This document shows, piece after piece, positions 18,543-25,248 of a DNA stretch of 51,916 nucleotides; position 1 is the first letter of the stretch, and the number at the start of each line of letters is the position of its first letter. The notes under the pieces were generated by a model. It was not told the origin of the DNA. It worked only from the letters and a program-made list of their open reading frames with translations, and made no database searches. The translations under genes and the position numbers were made by a program. Source of the DNA: Chromatiales bacterium (GTDB lineage: Bacteria > Pseudomonadota > Gammaproteobacteria > Steroidobacterales > GCA-2729495); NCBI GenBank assembly GCA_016789845.1, contig JAEUQA010000019.1:1-51916 (forward strand), written 5' to 3'.

Positions 18543-20368
18543 GGGCGCGCTCCGGCTCCCCGCCGCTCCAGCACGGCCGCGATGTCCGGCCAGCCAGCCG
18601 TCGCGATGGCCTCGGCAGGCAGGTCATGGCGGACGGTGACGCAGCAGTCGGTGAGCAGGCTGGACGCGGCACGGGACAGGCCGGCGTCTGCCGACACCAG
18701 CGCCACGTCGAAGCGGTCCAGGGGCAGTCCGTGGTTGCTGATCTCCGCCGCCGTGGCGGCGATTACCAGTGCCTCGCAGCACGGGTCGAGGACCAGCGCG
18801 ATGACCCGCTCAGGCAGTGGCATCGCCTGCGTGAAGCGCAGCTCCGTCCCGACCCCGGTGGACTCGCCGTCGGTCCAGCCCGCCCGGCGCCCCGTTGCCG
18901 TGATCGCGGCGGTCACCGCGGCGAGGGCCGGCGCGCCTGCTCCCACCAGCAGCACGCTGGGCAGGCGGCCATCGGCACCCATCGGGAACTTGGTGGCCAG
19001 GATGAACTCGGCGCGCCCGTCCGAGGAGAAGCCCGGCGTGGAATTCAGTTCCAGGACGCCGCAGGGCACTTCCCGCCAGGAGCGGCTGATGTCCGGGGTC
19101 ATGAAGTCGATTCCCGCCGCATCCAGGTGAAAGCTCCGGGCGATGGCCTCGGCCATGGCCTTGTTGTCCGGGTGAACCGCCGCCGAGCAGTCCACGAGCG
19201 TGCCGCCCCGGGAGATGTTGGCAATGCGGCCCAGCGCCACGCTGACGCCGGCAGCGGGCCTGGCGTCGAGCGCCAGCCCCTGCGTGGCCAGCAGCGCTTC
19301 CGTCCCGGGTTCCACGACGATGGGCGTGCCCGCAAGGTCCGGGTTCGGAGCGGCGAGACGGCGGGCATTCTCCGCAGCGATCAGCTCCCGCACGGTCTGC
19401 GCGCCATCGCCAGTCACCCGCGGCGGAGAACGGCGCACGGCCCAGGCAAAGCGCCCGCCGAAGACGGCAATCCGGTGGTCGTCGCCGGCGATGTGGGCCT
19501 CGACCAGCACCTTGCCCGGTGACGCCTGCTCGGCAATCCGGAAGGCCGCCTCCACCTCGGCCTCGCTGGCGAGGCCGGCGCTTACCCCGCTGCCCTTGCC
19601 GCCCTCCGCCGGCTTGACGACCACCGGGAAGCCCATCCCGGCCGCGATCTTCCGGGCCTCGGCAGCCGTCGCCGCTGGCTGGTGGCGCACCCCGGGCAGG
19701 CCGAGTCGGGTGACCAGCCGGTTGCTGTGGAGCTTGCTGCGGGCCAGCCGCGCGCCGATGAAGGCGTCCCGGTGACTGGCCGCTTCGAAGAACTGCACGG
19801 CGGCCGCGCCCTGGCCATACACCCAGACGCGGGAGCCCGGGGCCGCCGGGTAGGCGGGAATGCCCCTCTGGCGGGCGATGCGGAGCAGTGAGCGGGTCCT
19901 GGCGTCCGGCTGGCGCTGCCGGATCTCCGCTACCGCCTGATCCAGGGTCGCGGCGAGGACCCGGGCGTCAGCGGCCCCGCCGGCCAGTTGCCGGAACAGG
20001 GCCGCGGTCACCTGCAGGCTGGCCTGCAGCGCCACGACCGCGGCCCCCGTGTCGTGATAGCCGAGCAGGACGCGGCAGCGGCCATTGACGCCCCGGGTCG
20101 CGCGCACCGGCAACCCGTGAGAGCCCGGCGCATCCTGGAGCGCGTTGGCAAGCGCGCCGACCACTGTCTCGAAGGCGCCGTCCTCCAGGGGCAGCGCGAC
20201 CCGCGACAGGAACTCGGGATTGAGGAACGACTCGAGGGCCCGGGCCACGTCAGCCGCGGTTCGGGAAGGGCCGCCCGGGGCCGGGAACTCCGTCATGACG
20301 GCCGGGAACGGGGCCAGCACACTGGGTCCCTGGAGCACTGAAATAGTGACGGCGGAAGCAGATTGCAC
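18539..20368 (-). CDS. Cyanophycin-synthetase-like ATP-grasp ligase with a decayed Mur-ligase domain
   Basis: A 609-residue protein built like the first two-thirds of CphA: an N-terminal CphA-like domain (~1-190), then an ATP-grasp with 'KLHSNRLVTRLGLPGV', 'FPVVVKPAEGGKGSGV', 'VLVEAHIAGDDHRIAVFGG', and the metal site 'GIDFMTPDI...GVLELNSTPGF'. True CphA (~870-900 residues) then has a Mur-ligase domain with a GTNGKT P-loop. Here only ~130 residues remain, and the P-loop position reads 'LLVGAGAPALAAV'. So one ATP-dependent ligation is possible, but not the two-step Asp/Arg cycle. The GTG start has AGGA 7 nt upstream. A basic 25-residue peptide ORF precedes it and a methyltransferase follows. 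A carboxylate-amine ligase is likely; the substrate is unknown. Confidence 0.85.
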   Translation of the reverse strand: MQSASAVTISVLQGPSVLAPFPAVMTEFPAPGGPSRTAADVARALESFLNPEFLSRVALPLEDGAFETVVGALANALQDAPGSHGLPVRATRGVNGRCRVLLGYHDTGAAVVALQASLQVTAALFRQLAGGAADARVLAATLDQAVAEIRQRQPDARTRSLLRIARQRGIPAYPAAPGSRVWVYGQGAAAVQFFEAASHRDAFIGARLARSKLHSNRLVTRLGLPGVRHQPAATAAEARKIAAGMGFPVVVKPAEGGKGSGVSAGLASEAEVEAAFRIAEQASPGKVLVEAHIAGDDHRIAVFGGRFAWAVRRSPPRVTGDGAQTVRELIAAENARRLAAPNPDLAGTPIVVEPGTEALLATQGLALDARPAAGVSVALGRIANISRGGTLVDCSAAVHPDNKAMAEAIARSFHLDAAGIDFMTPDISRSWREVPCGVLELNSTPGFSSDGRAEFILATKFPMGADGRLPSVLLVGAGAPALAAVTAAITATGRRAGWTDGESTGVGTELRFTQAMPLPERVIALVLDPCCEALVIAATAAEISNHGLPLDRFDVALVSADAGLSRAASSLLTDCCVTVRHDLPAEAIATAGWPDIAAVLERRGAGARP

Positions 20369-20427
20369 GGGACAGTCCTGGAGCAGTTGGCCAATTCTCC
20401 CGTGGTCAGGTGCCAGGCACTAGTAGC

Positions 20428-20505
20428 TCAAACGGTCCTGACGGCCTTCGTGGACTTGCGGGGGCGGGCAGGCGGGCCTTTGCGCACGGTCTTTCTGCTG
20501 CTCAT
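20428..20505 (-). CDS. Very small basic peptide ORF (25 residues) upstream of the ATP-grasp gene
   Basis: ATG at 20505 with AAGGAGG 4-5 nt upstream, the best ribosome site in this region. It encodes 25 residues beginning 'MSSRKTVRKGPPARP', with 10 Lys/Arg, no acidic residue, and ending in 'VRTV'. The stop is TGA at 20428, 59 nt before the GTG of the ATP-grasp gene on the same strand. It could be a substrate peptide for the ligase and methyltransferase, a translational leader, or a small nucleic-acid-binding protein. I recognise no family. Confidence 0.55.
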   Translation of the reverse strand: MSSRKTVRKGPPARPRKSTKAVRTV

Positions 20506-20520
20506 GGGTCCTCCTTACGG

Positions 20521-20541
20521 AATTGACTTTATACTTCTCAC
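20521..20541. promoter_or_regulatory. AT-rich divergent promoter region, peptide ORF / algH
   Basis: The 36-bp gap between the two starts contains TATACT (20530-20535, plus) and, on the minus strand, TATAAA at about the same place. Neither has a convincing -35. The plus-strand box would start transcription at about the algH ATG itself, and no Shine-Dalgarno precedes that ATG, so algH could be read from a leaderless mRNA. Confidence 0.35.
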
Positions 20542-21117
20542 ATGACCGACACGACCTACCTCACCGGCCACCTGCTGATCGCCATGCCGGCCATGCAGGA
20601 CCCCAACTTCGTCAAGACCGTCACCTACATCTGCGAGCACAGCGACCAGGGCGCGCTCGGCATCATCATCAACCGGCCGCTGGACATGGACCTCGGCAAC
20701 ATCTTCGAACAGCTGTCACTGGATGGCGCAGACCCCGAACTGGCCCGCCAGCCGGTCCTGCAGGGCGGCCCGGTCCACCAGGAGCGGGGCTTCGTGCTGC
20801 ACGAGCCGGCCGAGGCCAGCGACCGCGAGTTCGATGCCACGCTCGCGGTCACCGACGCCATCCGCGTGACCACGTCCCAGGACATCCTGACGGCGATGGC
20901 TCGCGGCCAGGGGCCGAAGCGGGCGCTGGTGGCGCTGGGCTACGCGGGCTGGGGCGCCGGCCAGCTGGAGAGCGAACTGGTGCAGAACGCGTGGCTCAGC
21001 GTGCCCGCTTCGCCAAAGATCATCTTCGACACGCCCTTCGACCAGCGCTGGCGCGAGTCCGCGAAGCTGCTCGGCATCGACCTCGCCACCATCAGCCACC
21101 AGGCGGGACACGCCTGA
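20542..21117 (+). CDS. algH: YqgE/AlgH family protein
   Basis: A 191-residue protein with the family start 'LTGHLLIAMPAMQDPNFVKT' and 'DQGALGIIINRPLDMDL', 'VLQGGPVHQERGFVLH' and 'ALGYAGWGAGQLESEL'. It is widespread in proteobacteria; its molecular role is not settled (originally tied to alginate regulation in Pseudomonas). It is followed closely by ruvX, a conserved pairing. The start is unambiguous by alignment although no ribosome site is visible. Confidence 0.96.
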   Translation: MTDTTYLTGHLLIAMPAMQDPNFVKTVTYICEHSDQGALGIIINRPLDMDLGNIFEQLSLDGADPELARQPVLQGGPVHQERGFVLHEPAEASDREFDATLAVTDAIRVTTSQDILTAMARGQGPKRALVALGYAGWGAGQLESELVQNAWLSVPASPKIIFDTPFDQRWRESAKLLGIDLATISHQAGHA

Positions 21118-21130
21118 GGCCTTGCCCGCC

Positions 21131-21598
21131 ATGAACGGCTCCGCCCTGGTCTTCGATCACGGCGGGCGGCGCATCGGCGTGGCGGTGGCCAACCGGTCAC
21201 CGCGCCTGGCCTCGCCCCTGCTGACCCTGCCCGCCCGGGATGGCGTCCCCGACTGGCCCGCGCTGGACCGGCTCGTGAAGGAGTGGAGTCCGGGCCAGCT
21301 CGTCGTGGGCGTCCCCTATAATGGTGAGGGCTACCGCATCGCGGGCAGCAGCGCCGGCGAGAAGTCCGACAGCGAGTCCGCTGCCGAGCGCTTCGCCGCC
21401 GAGCTCGAGGCTCGATACCGGCTGCCCGTTACCCGTATCGACGAGCGGCTCACCTCGGTGGAAGCCGAATCCCGGCTGCGGGAGCAACGGCGCAGCGGCG
21501 CCCGCACGAAGAAGGTCAGGACCGGGGACGTGGACGCCCTCGCCGCCTGTGTGATTGCCGAAATGTGGCTCGACCAGCTGCCCCGGCCGGCCGGGTGA
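21131..21598 (+). CDS. ruvX: Holliday-junction-resolvase-fold protein RuvX (YqgF)
   Basis: A 155-residue RNase H-fold nuclease of the YqgF family, involved in rRNA 5' end processing and possibly junction resolution. The first acidic motif reads 'LVFDHGGRRIGVAVANR', where most members have D-[FY]-G; 'LVVGVPYNGEG', 'DERLTSVEAES' and 'GDVDALAACVIAE' give the other active-site positions. The ATG at 21131 is preferred to TTG at 21122, because GAGG at 21116 is too close to the TTG. It lies 13 bp after algH. Confidence 0.94.
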   Translation: MNGSALVFDHGGRRIGVAVANRSPRLASPLLTLPARDGVPDWPALDRLVKEWSPGQLVVGVPYNGEGYRIAGSSAGEKSDSESAAERFAAELEARYRLPVTRIDERLTSVEAESRLREQRRSGARTKKVRTGDVDALAACVIAEMWLDQLPRPAG

Positions 21599-21611
21599 AG
21601 AGAACGACAGC

Positions 21612-22460
21612 ATGAACAAGGGCCACCGCGGCACCATCTTCGTCACCGAGGCGGAAGTCCTGGCGCAGACGGCCTATCCGGGCGGCCAGTTCATCGCGAG
21701 GCTGCGGGCACCGGACTGCGCCCGCACCGCCACCGCCGGCAGCTTCGTCCACCTGCAGTGCTCACCGGGCATCCCGATGCGCCGGCCCCTGTCGATCCTG
21801 CGGACCAACGCAACCGAGGGCTGGGTGGAAGTGCTCTACAAGGTCGTCGGCCAGGGCCTGCAGGCACTGGCGGCGGCCGGGCCCGGCGACCGGGTGAGCG
21901 TGCTTGGCCCCATCGGCCAGGGCTTCCGTCCCGACCCGGCGCGGCCCGTCGCGCTGCTGATCGGGGGCGGCGTGGGGATTCCGCCCCTGATGTTCCTGGC
22001 CGAGGTGCTGGCCCACTCACCGGGCATCCGCTTCGAGCCCCGGGCCTTTTTCGGTTCGGAGCTGCCATTCCCCTTCGAGGTCAACGCAGAAGGCGGCTCG
22101 CTCCGCCTGCTCGACGATGCCGGGATCCCTTCGCAGCTCGCGAGCAATGCCGGCCTGCCCGGCTGCAAGCCAGGCTTCGTCACGGACCTGGCGCGGGCCT
22201 GGGTCGGGACCCGGCCCGCCGCCGAGCGCGCCCGCATGACCATCTACTCCTGCGGCCCCACGCCCATGCTCAAGGCTGTACAGAAGGTGGCGGACGAGTT
22301 CTCGCTCCCCTCCCAGCTCTGCCTGGAGGAATTCATGGCCTGCGCCGTGGGCGGCTGCGCCGGCTGCGTGGTGCCCGTCCTGGTCGACGGGAAGCGGCAG
22401 ATGAAGCGGGTGTGCGTGGACGGGCCGGTCTTCGACGGCGCGTCGGTCTACGCGGCGTGA
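21612..22460 (+). CDS. PyrK-like FAD / 2Fe-2S electron-transfer protein
   Basis: A 282-residue oxidoreductase resembling the electron-transfer subunit of type B dihydroorotate dehydrogenase. It has an FAD-binding barrel ('GIPMRRPLSILRTN'), an NAD(P)-binding domain ('LLIGGGVGIPPLMFLAEVL', 'IYSCGPTPML') and a C-terminal iron-sulfur site with Cys spacing C-x6-C-x4-C-x2-C, then a later Cys ('CLEEFMACAVGGCAGCVVP', 'VCVDGPVF'). No pyrD partner is in the window. In Pseudomonas the algH-ruvX pair is followed by pyrR-pyrB-pyrC, so a pyrimidine-related protein in this slot is suggestive. It could serve another dehydrogenase. Confidence 0.85.
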   Translation: MNKGHRGTIFVTEAEVLAQTAYPGGQFIARLRAPDCARTATAGSFVHLQCSPGIPMRRPLSILRTNATEGWVEVLYKVVGQGLQALAAAGPGDRVSVLGPIGQGFRPDPARPVALLIGGGVGIPPLMFLAEVLAHSPGIRFEPRAFFGSELPFPFEVNAEGGSLRLLDDAGIPSQLASNAGLPGCKPGFVTDLARAWVGTRPAAERARMTIYSCGPTPMLKAVQKVADEFSLPSQLCLEEFMACAVGGCAGCVVPVLVDGKRQMKRVCVDGPVFDGASVYAA

Positions 22461-22477
22461 GTCACTGACGGGAGCGC

Positions 22478-23338
22478 TCAGTCCTGCACGCTTTCCCGGT
22501 AGTCGCGCAGGCATTCGTCCTCCCGCCCACGGACCACGCGTCTTCCCTTGAGCGGCCCGCGCGTGGCCGTTACCACCGTGCACTGCCGCTCGCCGGCAGA
22601 GCCGTCGAAGTACAGCACGACCCAGTCATCCGTCCGCTTCGCCTCATGGGCCCGGGCGGTATTCGAGAAGAGTGCGGTGTAGTGCCGCTCGCCGCGCTGG
22701 GTGTGCAGTACCGGAAGCCAGGCCTTGTTCCCGGGATTGAAGCGGCGCGGCGCGATGAGCTTGAGCCTGCCCTCCCGGGCCTCCCGGCGGTACTGGGCGT
22801 CCACGTCGAGGATCTCGGCCACGGCGGGCAGCCCATCGTGGGGTGACGCCGGGGTGCGGCGTATGCGGCCAAGCCGCCCGGCCAGCGCATCCCGGATGCC
22901 CGCCACGCGCTTGGTGCCGAGGCCGATTACGTTGGCAAGCCGGCCATCGTGTGCGGCGACCTCCAGCTCCTCCAGCGTATTGACGCCCAGCAGGTCGTGG
23001 ATGCGGGCCGCGGTCTTGCCGCCGATGCCCGGCACGGATGCGAGGATCTCCAGCGAGTCGGTTTCGCCGCGGAGCCGGTCCAGCACGGGCAGGCGCCCCG
23101 TGGCCGCCAGCTGGTAGATGGACCGGGCGAGGCTCTCGCCAACTGCCGGCAGCGCCATCAGCGCCTCCACGCCGCCGGCCGCGATGAGGTCCGACACCGG
23201 TTGCGGCAGGCCGCGCACCGTCTCCGCCGCCCGGTGGTAGGCCCGCACCCGCCAGGGGTTTGCGTCCTGGTCGGCCAGCAGCTGGGCGGCCTCCTCCAGG
23301 CGTGTCGCGATCTCGTCGTTCTCCGTGACGGCGGACAA
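22478..23338 (-). CDS. PolX-like helix-hairpin-helix protein without a polymerase palm
   Basis: A 286-residue protein. Residues ~10-170 match the 8-kDa and HhH regions of bacterial family X DNA polymerases: 'NPWRVRAYHRAAETVRGLP', 'LMALPAVGESLARSIYQL', 'ILASVPGIGGKTAARIHDLL' and 'VIGLGTKRVAGIRDAL'. The palm with its Asp triad and the PHP nuclease are absent. A C-terminal ~110 residues ('LKLIAPRRFNPGNKAWLPVL', 'HYTALFSNTARAHEAKRTDD') form another, unassigned domain. It starts at TTG; no nearby ATG/GTG is in frame. A DNA-end or gap-binding protein is inferred. It lies 5 bp after the next gene's stop, on the same strand. Confidence 0.82.
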   Translation of the reverse strand: MSAVTENDEIATRLEEAAQLLADQDANPWRVRAYHRAAETVRGLPQPVSDLIAAGGVEALMALPAVGESLARSIYQLAATGRLPVLDRLRGETDSLEILASVPGIGGKTAARIHDLLGVNTLEELEVAAHDGRLANVIGLGTKRVAGIRDALAGRLGRIRRTPASPHDGLPAVAEILDVDAQYRREAREGRLKLIAPRRFNPGNKAWLPVLHTQRGERHYTALFSNTARAHEAKRTDDWVVLYFDGSAGERQCTVVTATRGPLKGRRVVRGREDECLRDYRESVQD

Positions 23339-23343
23339 CGCGA

Positions 23344-23937
23344 TTACCCCCCGCTGTCCCTCGCGTAATCGTGACGCAGCCGTTCGATGCCCTGCCGGTA
23401 GCTCTCGGCATCGCCGAATTCCAGGAACCGGGGATACCGGTCATGGGCGCCCAGCATCCGGCGGGCGTGCTTGATGGGGCACCAGTACTGCTCGGTGCGG
23501 GCCGCCACCTCCCGGGCCCGGGCCACGACACCGTTTGCGTAGGAGCAATAGAAGCAGTTGAAGCGCTCGATCGCGTTCAGGTAGGCCAGGTCACCCCGGT
23601 CGAACACCAGGTAGTCGGCGCGCTTCGTCCCGGGAATGCCATAGACCGGAAAGCAGGTGGCCTGGTACACGGTCACGAACAGGTCGAGCAAGGCAAACAC
23701 GACGAACCCCGAGTAGAGCAGGGGCGCCGTCAGCATCACCGACCACCGGCTGCCGCGCAGGTAGCGCAGCAACCCCACCTTTTGCATGAGGTGCCGCTGC
23801 CGGATGTCGGCAGCAAACCGCGCCCGCTTGTCCTCGATGATGAAGCCGATCTCGTCGCGCTTCTTCTCCAGCTCCACCTCGAGTTCCTCCCGCAGCGCAT
23901 GCATGCGGTCCAGCAGGTCGTCGATCGGTGTGGACAT
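23344..23937 (-). CDS. Conserved membrane protein with NCFYCSY and YWCPIKH motifs, function unknown
   Basis: A 197-residue protein from ATG 23937. The N-terminal ~50 residues are a charged coiled coil ('LREELEVELEKKRDEIGFII'). One or two membrane helices follow ('SVMLTAPLLYSGFVVFALLDLFV'). The C-terminal part carries 'FNCFYCSYANG' and 'EQYWCPIKHARRM', three closely conserved Cys and a His that could bind metal or form a disulfide. I believe the motif pair recurs in many proteobacterial proteins, but no function is known to me. A longer reading to 24111 would have no family support. Confidence 0.78.
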   Translation of the reverse strand: MSTPIDDLLDRMHALREELEVELEKKRDEIGFIIEDKRARFAADIRQRHLMQKVGLLRYLRGSRWSVMLTAPLLYSGFVVFALLDLFVTVYQATCFPVYGIPGTKRADYLVFDRGDLAYLNAIERFNCFYCSYANGVVARAREVAARTEQYWCPIKHARRMLGAHDRYPRFLEFGDAESYRQGIERLRHDYARDSGG

Positions 23938-24094
23938 GGGTATCTGCCCCAGGGTTGCGGTTGGCAAGACCATAGCGCATCCGCGGCGCCACCGTCTGCT
24001 TGCCGCTGGCGCGGCCTGTATGTACAAGTCACAGTGCAAGGCCCAGCCTGACCGGACATATATGTATGGGCGAAATTGCAAGAGGAGCGTCTTC
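23938..24094. other. Divergent promoter region before the unknown membrane protein and leader ORF
   Basis: A gap of about 157 bp. It contains TGTATGTACA (about 24015-24024) and, 40 bp on, ATATATGTATG just before the leader ORF. The latter could provide a -10 element for the plus strand. No clear -35 or terminator was found. Confidence 0.3.
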
Positions 24095-24169
24095 ATGAAT
24101 GTTGGATCCACCTGCCATCACGCCGTGATCCGCAACGAGCAGCGCACCGAGCGATCCGCCCGGCCGTGA
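24095..24169 (+). CDS. 24-residue leader ORF overlapping the kinase-like gene
   Basis: ATG at 24095 with AGAGGAG 7 nt upstream. It encodes 24 residues (starts 'MNVGSTCHHAVIRNEQ', ends 'RSARP') and stops at TGA 24167-24169, which overlaps the GTG of the next gene (GTGA). The next gene lacks its own good ribosome site, so this ORF may serve to deliver ribosomes to it. No family is recognised. Confidence 0.5.
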   Translation: MNVGSTCHHAVIRNEQRTERSARP

Positions 24170-25248
24170 GCCCCCGTCGCTCCGGCAGGTCGGCCGCCAC
24201 GGGCGCCCCGGAGAAGCTCGCCTTCCTCGGCGATCCGCGCCACTACCCCGGACGCCCGGGCAGCGTGAAGGTCATAGAGACTCACTTTGCGTGGGTATTC
24301 CTCACGCCACGCCATGCCTGGAAGCTGAAGAAGGCCCTGCGGCAGGACTCGATGGACTACCGCACCATCACCAGCCGCGGCCGCGGCTGCCGGACTGAGC
24401 TGGAGCTGAACCGCCGCCTGGCGCCCGGGGTTTACCTCGATGTAGTCCCACTCGCGAGGAGGCGGTCGGGCGAGCTGGCTCTCGGGAAGCCCGGCACCGT
24501 GGTGGATTGGCTGGTGCGGATGCGCCGGCTGCCGGCGGCCCGCCTGCTCGACCAGGCACTCGCCGACGGCACCGTCAGGCCGGCGGACCTCGCGGCGGTG
24601 ACGAAAGTATTGACGGCATTCTTCCGGCACGCACGCCGCGCGCCAATGCCGGGCAATGCCTACGTGGACCGGCTGCGCGCCCGGACCCGGCAGAACGGCC
24701 GGGCGCTGCGTGGACCCGCGATGCGGCTCAACCGCCGGCGAATCGACGCCGCAATCCGCCTCCAGCTCGAGTTCATGGCGCGGGCGAGGTCGTTGCTGGC
24801 CTCCCGCGCCCGGAGGCTCGTGGACGGCCACGGCGACCTGCGGCCGGAGCACGTCTGCCTGGGACCGCCGGCCTGCGTGATCGACTGCCTCGAGTTCAAC
24901 CGGGATCTGCGACGCCTCGACCCGGCCGAGGAGATGGCCTTCCTGGCGCTGGAATGCGCCAGGCTCGGGCACGCCGGGGCGGGTGACGAGCTGGTGGGCA
25001 GGTATCGCAGGGCCATGCAGGACGAGATTCCCGAGGCCCTCATGCACTTCTACATGAGCCAGCGCGCCCTCACCCGCGCCAAGATCGCGGCGTGGCACCT
25101 GCGGGATCGCCGCTTTCCCGCCCGGCACTGGCGGGCCAGGGCGAATTCCTACGTCGCGGACGCCCTGCGCCACGCCCAGGCCGCAGTGCGTCGCGTCCGG
25201 CGCGATGGCTTGCCCTCAGTCGTCGGGGCCGGCCGGCCAGCGCCGTAG
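24166..25248 (+). CDS. Aminoglycoside phosphotransferase-fold protein (COG2187-like), stand-alone
   Basis: A 360-residue protein with the kinase-like half of the family that is often fused to a P-loop ATPase. It has 'FAWVFLTPRHAWKLKKAL' (Lys near the ATP site), 'LVRMRRLPAARLLD', catalytic loop 'VDGHGDLRPEHVCLG' and the metal-binding 'VIDCLEFNRDLRRLDPAEEM'. No P-loop kinase domain follows, unlike the two-domain members. The substrate is unknown. The GTG start at 24166 is chosen from the GTGA overlap with the leader ORF, since the first conserved residues begin ~20 residues later. Its end overlaps the convergent PRPP-synthetase-like gene by 33 bp. Confidence 0.8.
   Translation: MSPRRSGRSAATGAPEKLAFLGDPRHYPGRPGSVKVIETHFAWVFLTPRHAWKLKKALRQDSMDYRTITSRGRGCRTELELNRRLAPGVYLDVVPLARRRSGELALGKPGTVVDWLVRMRRLPAARLLDQALADGTVRPADLAAVTKVLTAFFRHARRAPMPGNAYVDRLRARTRQNGRALRGPAMRLNRRRIDAAIRLQLEFMARARSLLASRARRLVDGHGDLRPEHVCLGPPACVIDCLEFNRDLRRLDPAEEMAFLALECARLGHAGAGDELVGRYRRAMQDEIPEALMHFYMSQRALTRAKIAAWHLRDRRFPARHWRARANSYVADALRHAQAAVRRVRRDGLPSVVGAGRPAP

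Noticed and set aside
20369..20427. N-terminal extension joining the peptide ORF to the ATP-grasp gene by frameshift
   Set aside because: The peptide ORF stops at TGA, the ATP-grasp gene has its own GTG and AGGA, and CphA-type proteins do not begin with such a basic segment.
20428..20505. Resemblance of the basic 25-residue peptide to histone tails
   Set aside because: Shared only Lys/Arg/Ser/Thr composition; too short for homology.
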